From positions 50,759 to 114,758 of the forward strand of contig DATGZX010000383.1 of assembly GCA_035296965.1 (NCBI GenBank): DNA of 64,000 nt, written 5' to 3'. A model generated the notes under the pieces. The model saw only the letters and a list, made by a program, of their open reading frames with translations, made no database searches and was not told the origin of the DNA. Shown one piece after another: positions 14,905 to 22,532 of the stretch. Each line of letters opens with the position of its first letter. Position 1 is the stretch's first letter. The DNA comes from DATGZX01 sp035296965 (GTDB lineage: Bacteria > Planctomycetota > Planctomycetia > Gemmatales > Gemmataceae). A program made the translations under genes and the position numbers.

Positions 14905-15082
14905 ACCCCGACAACGTGAATTTCTTGGCTTCCTCTTGCGGGGTTTTCTTCCCATCTCGTTCAAGCGAGATCAACTGCCAGTTCCCTTGGAACTTCTCCA
15001 GGTCTTTCTTGGCAGGATCATCCCTGGCATCGACGGCGATCAGCACACATAGCAGCGTGCTAATCAGTCCGAAGGATTGCAC
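14905..15082 (-). pseudogene. TIGR03067-type secreted protein, N-terminal remnant
   Basis: From GTG at 15082 the frame gives a signal-peptide-like start (QSFGLISTLLCVLIAVDA) followed by DPAKKDLEKFQGNWQLISLE and RDGKKTPQEEAKKFTLSG. The KDLEKFQGNWQLxSxERDGKK segment is typical of the planctomycete TIGR03067 domain, a small secreted domain of unknown function usually over 100 residues long. Homology stops near 14905, where the composite palindrome region takes over, so only about 60 residues remain. The open frame continues through the repeat but is not coding-like. Confidence 0.6.
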
Positions 15083-15127
15083 GAGAAAGTCCTGAAAATG
15101 AGAAAATACTGGTGAATTGGTGAAAAC

Positions 15128-15215
15128 GGAGAGGGCGGGATTCGAACCCGCGGTGAGGTTTAGGCCCCACACGGCATTTCCAGTGCCGCGCCTTCGGCCG
15201 CTCGGCCACCTCTCC
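15128..15215 (-). tRNA. tRNA-Ser(GGA)
   Basis: On the minus strand, GGAGAGGTGGCCGAG begins a class II tRNA with a paired acceptor stem (GGAGAGG/CCTCTCC), an anticodon stem-loop GGCA-CTGGAAA-TGCC with anticodon GGA, a long variable arm, and a T-arm GCGGGTTCGAATCCCGC. The length is 88 with the discriminator G. CCA is not encoded. It reads serine codons UCC/UCU. It sits inside the accessory region and could be an integration site, but no duplicated 3' end was found in the window. Confidence 0.93.
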
Positions 15216-15497
15216 AGAGAAACGTAATCCTTTATTTCGCGCAGGTTTGCGCCGCCTCCTCTTTGGCAAATCCTGGTCAAAAATGTGCCCTTGGCAAAAG
15301 CCTTTGCAAAGCGATTGTTTGCATGGTTCCTCGTGATCGTACCCAAGGTGTGGCGTTTTGGCAAGAAAGCCGTGCGTGCGGGGGCGTCGCAGATGATCGG
15401 GAATACTGGCGTCTCTTGAGGGCCAACCTTCGGGGTGGTAGGCTATCCATCATGCAGCGGTGCGATACTTGCTGTTGATGCGTTCGGGAAGCGGCTC

Positions 15498-15860
15498 ATG
15501 GCGCGTAAGCCAAAAAAGGGGGCGACCAAGCCTGTCGCTCAGACGCCGGCAGCTCCGGTGCCCGGCCCGACGATTCATGAGGCAACGTGTCTGCCGGGCG
15601 GTGCGGTTAGGAGGGGGCAGGTTATTACGCAGGCCCAAGCGGAGGTTCGTAGGCAGAACGGCCTGGACGTGGTTGTGTGCGGTGCTAGCCACGCCACGAA
15701 TAGGGCATTGGCGCGCGATATCGAGCACAACGCCAACGGCCATTGGAAACCATGTCCTCAGCACTTTTTGCACCCGAACTCGCTGCCGCATTTTCAGCCT
15801 GACCCACGACCACCGGCAGGGCACACGTTTTATGAAACGGCAAACCGACATGCCCTCTGA
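15498..15860 (+). CDS. Hypothetical small protein, possible toxin-like partner of the next gene
   Basis: A 120-residue protein from ATG 15498 (GGGAAGCGG ribosome site upstream). The N-terminus is basic and low-complexity (MARKPKKGATKPVAQTPAAP). The C-terminal part, ATNRALARDIEHNANGHWKP ... HFQPDPRPPAGHTFYET, is compact and rich in His, Cys and aromatic residues, as in C-terminal domains of contact-dependent effectors, but I cannot name the family. Its stop lies just before the next gene, so the two form a tight pair. A toxin-immunity cassette is a reasonable guess from layout only. Confidence 0.5.
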   Translation: MARKPKKGATKPVAQTPAAPVPGPTIHEATCLPGGAVRRGQVITQAQAEVRRQNGLDVVVCGASHATNRALARDIEHNANGHWKPCPQHFLHPNSLPHFQPDPRPPAGHTFYETANRHAL

Positions 15861-15867
15861 GCATACG

Positions 15868-16428
15868 ATGCGGTTCTTCACGCCAGAGCTCTATCTGCGG
15901 TTCAATTCGCGGGACGACGCGGTAGCGTTGGCTGCGGATGCGGACTGGGAAGCAGCGATTGCACGCTACAAGGCGCATCTGGACTCGCTTCGCGGCAAAA
16001 TGCCGTCCCAGGTGGTTAACTTGTCCGAGATGTGCCTTCACGACGCGGACATCTTGCTGCGTCAGGAGCAGCAGGAGCCGTTTGAACTGGCTTACCATCG
16101 GGACTGGCCTGGGCCTTCGCCTTGGGTGCCTTGGTATGGAGTATTCACGTTCGCTGTCCGGCTTGATGACAAAGTGCTTGCCATCCTGTATTTCCTGAGG
16201 GACCACATTGCCGAGAAACCGGCTACGCAGGACTGGCCGTTTTCTAAGAGCCGCGAGCATTGGCTTTATGATGAAATCGATTACGCTCCCGGGGCTGGTG
16301 GACACTTCATCCATAATGTCCTGCTGAGCACCGGCATTGTGCTCTCTATTCCCTTCGGCACGGTGCTAATTACTCGCTTCCCGGTGGCACAGGTTGAGGG
16401 CGAGGAGCGATCTAAGCAGACCGCCTAG
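15868..16428 (+). CDS. Conserved hypothetical protein (MRFFTPELYLRFNS family)
   Basis: About 186 residues starting at ATG 15868 (in-frame ATGs at 15832 and 15850 overlap or precede the upstream stop). The start MRFFTPELYLRFNSRDDAVA and the later MPSQVVNLSEMCLHDADILL recur, as I recall, in a family of uncharacterised soluble proteins in myxobacteria and planctomycetes. The C-terminus has a mixed alpha/beta pattern (HWLYDEIDYAPGAGGHFIHN). No membrane segment or known catalytic motif is seen. It follows the small hypothetical gene within eight bases, so it may be its immunity partner; this is inference. Confidence 0.6.
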   Translation: MRFFTPELYLRFNSRDDAVALAADADWEAAIARYKAHLDSLRGKMPSQVVNLSEMCLHDADILLRQEQQEPFELAYHRDWPGPSPWVPWYGVFTFAVRLDDKVLAILYFLRDHIAEKPATQDWPFSKSREHWLYDEIDYAPGAGGHFIHNVLLSTGIVLSIPFGTVLITRFPVAQVEGEERSKQTA

Positions 16429-16505
16429 CTGCTTGCCTGCGCATGTCGAACAGCCCTGGCATTGAATCATTTTGCGCCCCGAGGGACCAGCCAATCTCCG
16501 CCTTT

Positions 16506-16931
16506 CTAATGCCCATGTCCATGCCCATGATCGCCGATGGGGGCCGGCGGCTCCAGGCTAAGCTCGGGCGGCTCACAGGCGAAGATCCCTTGCAGCCAAC
16601 CGCAAAACAGGGTCAGCAACACGAGGAGAGTCACGGCCGAGAGCTGCCACCAGAAGTTTGGAATAACCACAGAGCCTGTCAAGACATAGTCGCTTGGAGC
16701 AATCTGCGACCAAACCAAAGCCGCCACGTTCACGAGCAATACCAGCGGCAGCCAGGCGCCTTTTTTCAGCACGGGCCAGGTTTTCTGCCAGTTCACTCCC
16801 CACAACCACCAGGCAACCCAGACCACCAGCAAGGCCGAACCGGCAATAAGCTGCAGCAAAAGTGCGGCGACTTTGCCCAGGCTGTAAACTACCTGCCAAA
16901 CTGCTTGCAACAGATCTTCCACCGGTTGCAC
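16506..16931 (-). CDS. Small three-span membrane protein with His-rich tail
   Basis: A 141-residue protein starting at GTG 16931 with a GAAAGGTG site. Three hydrophobic segments are visible (about residues 18-46, 60-80 and 92-112) with short loops, and the C-terminus ends in GDHGHGHGH, a possible metal-binding tail. The central part is Trp-rich (VVWVAWWLWGVNWQKTW). No family is recognised. It stands alone, convergent with the pair upstream. Confidence 0.6.
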   Translation of the reverse strand: MQPVEDLLQAVWQVVYSLGKVAALLLQLIAGSALLVVWVAWWLWGVNWQKTWPVLKKGAWLPLVLLVNVAALVWSQIAPSDYVLTGSVVIPNFWWQLSAVTLLVLLTLFCGWLQGIFACEPPELSLEPPAPIGDHGHGHGH

Positions 16932-17099
16932 CTTTCACACGAGAACTATGGGATCAGCGCATTCGCTGCGCCAGTGCCGTTTTCGTTATTAACTACAATA
17001 CGAAGGCAGCGCATAATCGACCGTAGGTTCGACGAAAGTTTCCGATGATCGAAAGGTGCGCGCCGGCTCAGGGTGGCGTCACGCTAAGAGGAGAATTTG

Positions 17100-17972
17100 A
17101 TGCCGCATTTTGGGGCCCACATGTCCATCGCCGGCGGCTACCATCGCGCTTTGCTGGCGGCGCAGCAGTACGATTGCGAAGCCCTGCAACTGTTCACCAA
17201 GAACTCCAACCAATGGCAGGCCAAAGCCCTGACCGAAGACGAAGTCCAATTGTTTCAGGATACACGACGCCAGACCAAGGTCCGGCACCTGCTCGCGCAC
17301 GACTCCTACCTCATTAATCTGGCGAGTGCGGATGAGGTGCTCTATCGCCGGTCGCTGGAGGCGTTTGTCATCGAGGTGGAGCGGGCCGAACGGCTTGGTC
17401 TGGACTATCTCGTGACCCATCCCGGCGCGCATGTCGGCAGCGGCGAGCAGGCTGGGCTGGAACGCGTCGCCAGTGCTCTGGATGAAGTCCACCGCCGTTG
17501 TCCCGGCTACCGCGTGCAGATTCTGCTTGAGACCACCGCGGGGCAGGGCACCTGCCTGGGGCATCGCTTCGAGCATCTGGCGCGTATCCTCAGCCTTGTC
17601 GAGGAACCAGAGAGGTTGGGGGTGTGCCTGGACACGTGTCACGTCTTCGCGGCCGGCTATGTCCTGGCCCCGGAGCCGGCCTATCGCAAGACGATGCGCG
17701 AATTCGACAAGATTATTGGTCTCGAACGGCTGCGTGCCTTTCACCTCAATGATAGCCTCAAGCCCTTCGGCAGCCGAGTCGATCGGCACGCGCACATAGG
17801 CAAGGGTTGCCTTGGCCTGGAGCCGTTCCGCTTGTTGACCAACGACCGCCGTTTCCGGAACCACCCCATGGTCCTCGAGACTCCCAAGGAAGATGACAAA
17901 GATGGAGACATGGATGCCATAAATCTAGGCATTCTCCGAGGGCTGATCCGGAAGAGGAAGCAATCGACCTGA
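17100..17972 (+). CDS. nfo: Endonuclease IV (AP endonuclease family 2)
   Basis: A 290-residue protein with the endonuclease IV signatures: HMSIAGG at the start, HDSYLINLAS, LVTHPGAHVGSG, ILLETTAGQG, GVCLDTCHVFAAGYVL and FHLNDSLKPFGSRVDRHAHI. These carry the His, Glu and Asp ligands for the three zinc ions. The enzyme cleaves 5' of abasic sites in base excision repair and acts in the cytoplasm. The length fits the family. Start ATG 17100 is chosen over TTG 17097 because AAGAGGAGA lies at the right distance. It is monocistronic as far as can be seen. Confidence 0.95.
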   Translation: MPHFGAHMSIAGGYHRALLAAQQYDCEALQLFTKNSNQWQAKALTEDEVQLFQDTRRQTKVRHLLAHDSYLINLASADEVLYRRSLEAFVIEVERAERLGLDYLVTHPGAHVGSGEQAGLERVASALDEVHRRCPGYRVQILLETTAGQGTCLGHRFEHLARILSLVEEPERLGVCLDTCHVFAAGYVLAPEPAYRKTMREFDKIIGLERLRAFHLNDSLKPFGSRVDRHAHIGKGCLGLEPFRLLTNDRRFRNHPMVLETPKEDDKDGDMDAINLGILRGLIRKRKQST

Positions 17973-18580
17973 CCGCGAGCGCGGCCCATGAAACGAATTC
18001 GGCAAAACACGCGCATTTTTCATCTCCAGGATGTCATTTCCCGAAGACTTGATGGCATGCCTGGTTAGGATCACAATCTTGCACCGACCCCTCAAGTGGA
18101 TGTGGCTCTGGACCGATAATTGCTTCTGTCCTGGCGATGAAATATCGCTGGTCGCCTGCCTGCCATCCGAGAAACCGGCCGCAAGGTCAAGGCCCCCGCT
18201 AACACGTGAACGCGTCCAGGGAGGGAGACGCACCCCGCCGTGCTTAGCGCTTGGTTGCCTGACACACAGCCTCCTGCGTGCGCGTCCCCGCCGCCACGGC
18301 CTGTGCTGTTTTGCCTGCTGCGGCCGACCCTGCAAGGGGCTCCGGCATTTAGATCCTGCCCCCGACCGTCACGATTCCTGACATGACACCCCGGATGTTT
18401 GGACACCAGTGCGGTTCTCTGCTACGACCCCGCCGGAGCCCCTTTTTCTCTCATCTTGCTACCCCGTCTTCCATTCCCATGCCGAAAAAGTAAAAAGCAC
18501 ACAGACAGGCAGGAACGTGCCTGATTTTCCGCTTGCCTTGTGTTTGCTTCCTTTTCCTTTCGCCAAGTAGCGGGCGCGCC
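17973..18580. other. Intergenic, no gene recognised
   Basis: This 608-base interval between nfo and eno holds only short overlapping frames on both strands without recognisable motifs or ribosome sites. It presumably includes the enolase promoter, but no convincing -35/-10 pair was identified. Confidence 0.5.
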
Positions 18581-19894
18581 ATGACGATTGAAAGCATCCA
18601 CGGCCGGGAGATTCTCGACAGCCGCGGGAACCCAACGGTCGAAGTGGAAGTTGTATTGAGCGACGGCAGCCTGGGCCGGGCCGCAGTGCCCAGCGGCGCC
18701 AGCACGGGAGCGCACGAAGCTCTGGAGCTGCGCGACCGGGATAACCCGCGCTATCGCGGGCTCGGTGTGCTGCAGGCGGTGGAAAACGTGAACGATGTGA
18801 TTGCTCCGCGCCTGGTGGGCAGCGACGCCTTTGAGCAAGTCGCCATCGACGGCCAGTTACTGGAGCTGGACGGCACGCCCAACAAAGGCAAGCTGGGAGC
18901 CAACGCTATCCTGGGGGTCTCACTGGCGGTTGCTCATGCCGCCGCCAATGCAATCGGATTGCCGCTCTATCGCTACCTGGGAGGGACCAACGCCAAGTAT
19001 TTGCCCATGCCCATGATGAACATCTTGAACGGCGGCAAGCACGCGGATAACAACGTCGATTTCCAAGAGTTCATGATCATGCCTGTGGGCGCCGGCACGT
19101 TTGCGGAAGCTCTGCGCATGGGCGCGGAAGTCTTCCAAAGCTTGAAAAAGGTGCTTCACGATCGTCACCTCAGCATCGCCGTGGGCGACGAAGGCGGGTT
19201 CGCACCGAACCTCAAGAGCAGCGACGAGGCTCTCGAATTGCTGGGCATCGCAGTGGAAAAAGCGGGCTACAAGCTCGGCGATCACGTGGCGTTCGCTCTC
19301 GATCCGGCAGCCACGGAGCTGTACGACGAGGCCAAGAAAAAAGGGAAGACAGGCTACTGTTTCTTCAAGAGCAAACCCGACTTCATTGCCAGCTCCGATG
19401 AGATGATCGACGTTTTGAAAAAGCTCTGCGACCGCTGGCCGATCTGGTCGATCGAAGACGGCCTTGCGGAAGATGATTGGGCGGGCTGGCAAAAACTGAT
19501 GCGCGAACTGGGTGGCCGGATCCAGATCGTGGGCGACGACCTTTTCGTCACCAACACGACACGCCTGCAAGAAGGCATCGACAAGAAGGCCGCCAACAGC
19601 ATCCTGATCAAGGTAAATCAGATTGGCACCTTGACAGAAACTCTGGATGCTATCGAGCTGGCGCGGCGAAACGCCTTCACGACGGTCATCAGCCACCGCA
19701 GTGGCGAAACGGAAGACACGACGATTGCCGACATCGCCGTGGCCGTCAACGCAGGCCAGATCAAGACCGGTTCGGCAAGCCGAACGGATCGCGTGGCCAA
19801 GTACAACCAGCTCCTGCGAATCGAAGAAGATCTAGGCGGGGCGGCCCGCTATGGCGTTGAGCTTTGGCCCGCTGGTCGAGGACGAAAATCGTAG
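18581..19894 (+). CDS. eno: Enolase
   Basis: A 437-residue enolase: 2-phosphoglycerate to phosphoenolpyruvate in glycolysis, cytoplasmic, Mg-dependent. Visible signatures are GREILDSRGNPTVEVEV, SGASTGAHEALELRD, MPMMNILNGGKHADNNVDFQ, VGDEGGFAPNL, ALDPAATELYD, WSIEDGLAEDDWAGW, VGDDLFVTN, ILIKVNQIGTLTET and VISHRSGETEDTTIAD, which include the catalytic Glu and Lys residues and the Asp/Glu/Asp metal ligands. The ATG at 18581 gives the canonical N-terminus; the longer frame upstream is not coding-like. The C-terminal tail is slightly longer than usual. Confidence 0.97.
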   Translation: MTIESIHGREILDSRGNPTVEVEVVLSDGSLGRAAVPSGASTGAHEALELRDRDNPRYRGLGVLQAVENVNDVIAPRLVGSDAFEQVAIDGQLLELDGTPNKGKLGANAILGVSLAVAHAAANAIGLPLYRYLGGTNAKYLPMPMMNILNGGKHADNNVDFQEFMIMPVGAGTFAEALRMGAEVFQSLKKVLHDRHLSIAVGDEGGFAPNLKSSDEALELLGIAVEKAGYKLGDHVAFALDPAATELYDEAKKKGKTGYCFFKSKPDFIASSDEMIDVLKKLCDRWPIWSIEDGLAEDDWAGWQKLMRELGGRIQIVGDDLFVTNTTRLQEGIDKKAANSILIKVNQIGTLTETLDAIELARRNAFTTVISHRSGETEDTTIADIAVAVNAGQIKTGSASRTDRVAKYNQLLRIEEDLGGAARYGVELWPAGRGRKS

Positions 19895-19947
19895 ACCGTG
19901 GCGACCGCTCCGCTGGGGCCGCGGACCATGGATGGAGCCTGCATCGA

Positions 19948-20256
19948 ATGCCCGGACGCGTTCCTTCAAATTGGTTGCCACGATTCCTGTTCGGCTTCAC
20001 GATTGCCCTCTCATCGACTTTGATTCTGCTGGTATTTCTCTGTCCCTGGTTGGACAATGAAGCAGCGCCTGTGCGAGGATGGGCGCGCTGCGTGCGGCTC
20101 TTCGCCCACGACGCGGCGCTGCGGCGCACGACGATTGCCAGCGCAATCGGTTTGGCGGTGACGGCATGTGTGTTTTTCCGGCAACCATACTTGCCGCCGC
20201 GGGTGCCGCCCAGGCCGCGGGGCCAGTCGCCTCCATCTGACATGGCGGGAGCCTGA
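19948..20256 (+). CDS. Small two-span membrane protein
   Basis: About 102 residues from ATG 19948, with two hydrophobic segments (LFGFTIALSSTLILLVFLCP and TTIASAIGLAVTACVFF) and a Pro-rich C-terminal tail (YLPPRVPPRPRGQSPPS). It starts 54 bases after enolase and ends five bases before the next membrane gene, so these three may be one transcript. No family is recognised. A longer frame beginning inside eno is possible but would overlap it. Confidence 0.5.
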   Translation: MPGRVPSNWLPRFLFGFTIALSSTLILLVFLCPWLDNEAAPVRGWARCVRLFAHDAALRRTTIASAIGLAVTACVFFRQPYLPPRVPPRPRGQSPPSDMAGA

Positions 20257-20261
20257 TAACC

Positions 20262-20831
20262 ATGCTGAACTGGTTCGGCGATCACGCGAACATCGCGATC
20301 GCGGTATTGTGCACTGCCGGCCTGGCCTTGGGCGTTCTGTGGTGGAATACGGGGAAACGAAAATACGGCATTGCGTCTGTCGGGGCATTGGCGTTGGCAA
20401 TCCTCGTATTCCTTTCGGGATTCTGGATCCAGACCGACAACTCGCTCATCGAACACGCCCTCAATGAGATGTCCGCTGGAACAAAAGCGCACAATGTGGA
20501 CCGTATCTTTGCTCACATCTCTGATCGATTTCAGCTCGGCACGTTGGACAAGCAGGCCTTTCGTGGCCGGGTTGAAGATGTCATCCGCAACCATGGCGTC
20601 GATGAAGTCGTCATCTGGGATTTTGTGCCGACGGAAATCTCACGAGAAAAGCGAGCCGCGACGGTGGAGTTTGATGTCAAGGCGCGCGGCGACTGGTCGA
20701 GTGGAGCGGAGTTCTATCACTGCAAGGCAAGGTTCGTTCTCGATCCCGACAATCATTGGCGGCTGGCTGGATTTCAGCTTTTCAATCCTCACGTCAATAC
20801 CAGCGAGCCGATTGCCATTCCCGGTTTCTAA
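20262..20831 (+). CDS. Membrane-anchored protein with NTF2/SnoaL-like domain
   Basis: A 189-residue protein with two N-terminal membrane segments (about residues 10-26 and 35-54) followed by an extracytoplasmic domain of about 125 residues. The latter (NSLIEHALNEMSAGTKAHNV ... ISDRFQLGTLDKQAF ... KARGDWSSGAEFYHCKARFV ... HWRLAGFQLFNP) has the alpha then curved-sheet pattern of NTF2/SnoaL-like folds, often ligand-binding. It follows the two-span gene by five bases. No catalytic residues can be assigned. Confidence 0.6.
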   Translation: MLNWFGDHANIAIAVLCTAGLALGVLWWNTGKRKYGIASVGALALAILVFLSGFWIQTDNSLIEHALNEMSAGTKAHNVDRIFAHISDRFQLGTLDKQAFRGRVEDVIRNHGVDEVVIWDFVPTEISREKRAATVEFDVKARGDWSSGAEFYHCKARFVLDPDNHWRLAGFQLFNPHVNTSEPIAIPGF

Positions 20832-20892
20832 GGCCCTGTCAGACATGCTGGTCTATTGATTGCTGCGAAACCAATGCATCATCCTTCGTAAG

Positions 20893-21005
20893 CCCCTCGC
20901 CCCCGTACTCGGGGGAGAGGGGTTGGGGTGAGGGGGTTGAGCGAGCATTCAATAGTCTAAAACCCTCACCCCCTGCCCCTCTCCCTTGAGTACAAGGGAG
21001 AGGGG
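20893..21005. repeat. Paired C-rich/G-rich hairpins (CCCTCACCCC type)
   Basis: Two hairpins occur in tandem: 20893-20922 (CCCCTCGCCCCCGTACTCGG ...) and 20976-21005 (CCCCTCTCCCTT, loop GAGTAC, complementary arm). The regions between them (AGGGGTTGGGGTGAGGGGGT and AACCCTCACCCCCTGCCCCT) are themselves nearly complementary, so the whole can fold as one large structure. This type of C-rich intergenic repeat is widespread in high-GC bacteria. It may end transcription from the upstream gene. Confidence 0.65.
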
Positions 21006-21203
21006 TGAAAGTGGGTTCGTTCCCTTGATTGCTCAGTCATCAATAGTCTGCTGGAGCACCATCGTTCTTTCGGCGCGCTTGCCGCTCGTGCAGTGCTCCA
21101 TTGCTTGCGATTCCAGTTGAGCTTGGCATGACGACATACTTCGACCGATAATGCAGACCGTCAAGGATTTTATACTGAGCGCGGTCAAGAATGAGACATC
21201 GCC

Positions 21204-21271
21204 CCGTAGCCGCATTCGCCAGAATGCGGGCTATCTCAGTTTCCCCCGCATTCTGGCGAATGCGGCTACGG
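21204..21271. repeat. Perfect 27-bp inverted repeat
   Basis: CCGTAGCCGCATTCGCCAGA... (21204-21230) is exactly reverse-complemented at 21245-21271 with a 14-base loop. Each arm contains GCATTCGCCAGAATGC, itself a palindrome. Shorter complementary pieces (GCGCGGTCAA near 21179 and TTGACCGCGC near 21287) extend the symmetry outward. It lies about 50 bases before the start of the thioredoxin-like gene. Confidence 0.75.
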
Positions 21272-21322
21272 CCTATTGGGATCAGCATTGACCGCGCGCC
21301 GTATATTCGGAGGGTATCGATC

Positions 21323-22369
21323 ATGGCGACATCCACAGATAGAGCTGGCAAACCGTCACAGCCGCCGTCGATGCCCGTGGCCGGCCACCGGGGCCTGCGG
21401 GGCGCACTCGGTTATGCTCTCTATGTGACGATCGCCACCATTCCCATGGCGGCCCTGGCTTTCGTGATTTTCTCGCTTCTTATCGTGGGACCCGCCAAAG
21501 CGCTGGAGATCGCCGTCCGAATTGTCCTGCTGGGAGCCCTGATGGGTTTAGGCGCGGGCCTTGGACGAGCCCTATCCGGCTCGGTCTGGGATCGGCATCG
21601 TGCCGTCCATTTCGTTCGTGGGGATGCGGGGGCGTTGCTCGGGCTCCTGGTGGGACTGATGCTTGTGGGGGCGTACACCCGCCAGTCAGAGCCTTCAGCG
21701 AACGTCAAGGGAATCGAGGTTGGTAAGGCCATCGAAATAGCCGGCCCTACCGTTGACGGCAAACATTTTGACCTGGCCGAGTATCGAGGCAAGGTGGTGC
21801 TTGTCGATTTTTGGGCAACTTGGTGCCAGCCCTGTGTGGGCGACGTGCCGCGCGTCAAGGAGCTTTATGCCAAGTATCACGACCAGGGGTTGGAGATTGT
21901 CGGCGTGAGCCTTGATCAGGAACGCGAAAAACTCGTGAGATTCACCGAGACCAGAGAAATTCCCTGGCCCCAAATCTTCTTCGATGCAATGAACCAGCGC
22001 TATTGGAACAATCCGCTCGCCCGAAAATATGGAGTCGATGGGATACCATACGGAGTGGTGGTTGATCGCGACGGCAAGGTGGCGGATTATGATGTGAGCG
22101 GCAAAGAGATGGAATCTGCCGTCGCGAAGCTCTTCGAAAACAAATCGGCAGCCGAGCCCAAACCAAAGCACTGGGCCAACAGCGCACTTGAGGCAGCGCG
22201 TTGGATCATTCTCACCTTGCCGCGCGCGCTCTTGCAAGCGCGCCTCGAATTCATCGTAATTGGGTGTTTGGCAGGAGCGACTGTGGGGGCGGTCGTTGAA
22301 GCCATTCTTTACCGCATCTTCCGCTTTCGGCGGACCAGCCTTACTCCTTCGCAGCCTCCAGCCTCATAA
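21323..22369 (+). CDS. Membrane-anchored TlpA/ResA-like thioredoxin
   Basis: A 348-residue protein starting at ATG 21323 with a CGGAGGG ribosome site. The N-terminal 125 residues contain three hydrophobic segments; a TlpA/ResA-type thioredoxin domain follows (about 130-280) with VVLVDFWATWCQPCVGDVPR, where the CQPC pair is the redox centre, and the cis-proline region GIPYGVVVD. One more hydrophobic segment lies near residues 310-330. It probably acts outside the cytoplasm in thiol-disulfide exchange or peroxide handling. The C-terminal membrane segment is unusual for ResA-type proteins, which normally have only an N-terminal anchor. Confidence 0.82.
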   Translation: MATSTDRAGKPSQPPSMPVAGHRGLRGALGYALYVTIATIPMAALAFVIFSLLIVGPAKALEIAVRIVLLGALMGLGAGLGRALSGSVWDRHRAVHFVRGDAGALLGLLVGLMLVGAYTRQSEPSANVKGIEVGKAIEIAGPTVDGKHFDLAEYRGKVVLVDFWATWCQPCVGDVPRVKELYAKYHDQGLEIVGVSLDQEREKLVRFTETREIPWPQIFFDAMNQRYWNNPLARKYGVDGIPYGVVVDRDGKVADYDVSGKEMESAVAKLFENKSAAEPKPKHWANSALEAARWIILTLPRALLQARLEFIVIGCLAGATVGAVVEAILYRIFRFRRTSLTPSQPPAS

Positions 22370-22532
22370 GGTCTCCGCTACGCGTCACCTTGGCCGCTTG
22401 ACAACAATCATGGTTGTGGGCGGTTCTCGAACCAGCTATCCGAAAGCGAACAGTGTCTGAGGCCCGGTGCCTACTCACAGGAAGTGCGTTTGATTCACTC
22501 TCCGAGACGCTGTCTGAGCGAAGGATGACCAG

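Noticed and set aside
15128..15215. tRNA-Ser as an attachment site for the accessory region
   Set aside because: No second copy of the tRNA 3' end and no integrase gene were found in the window.
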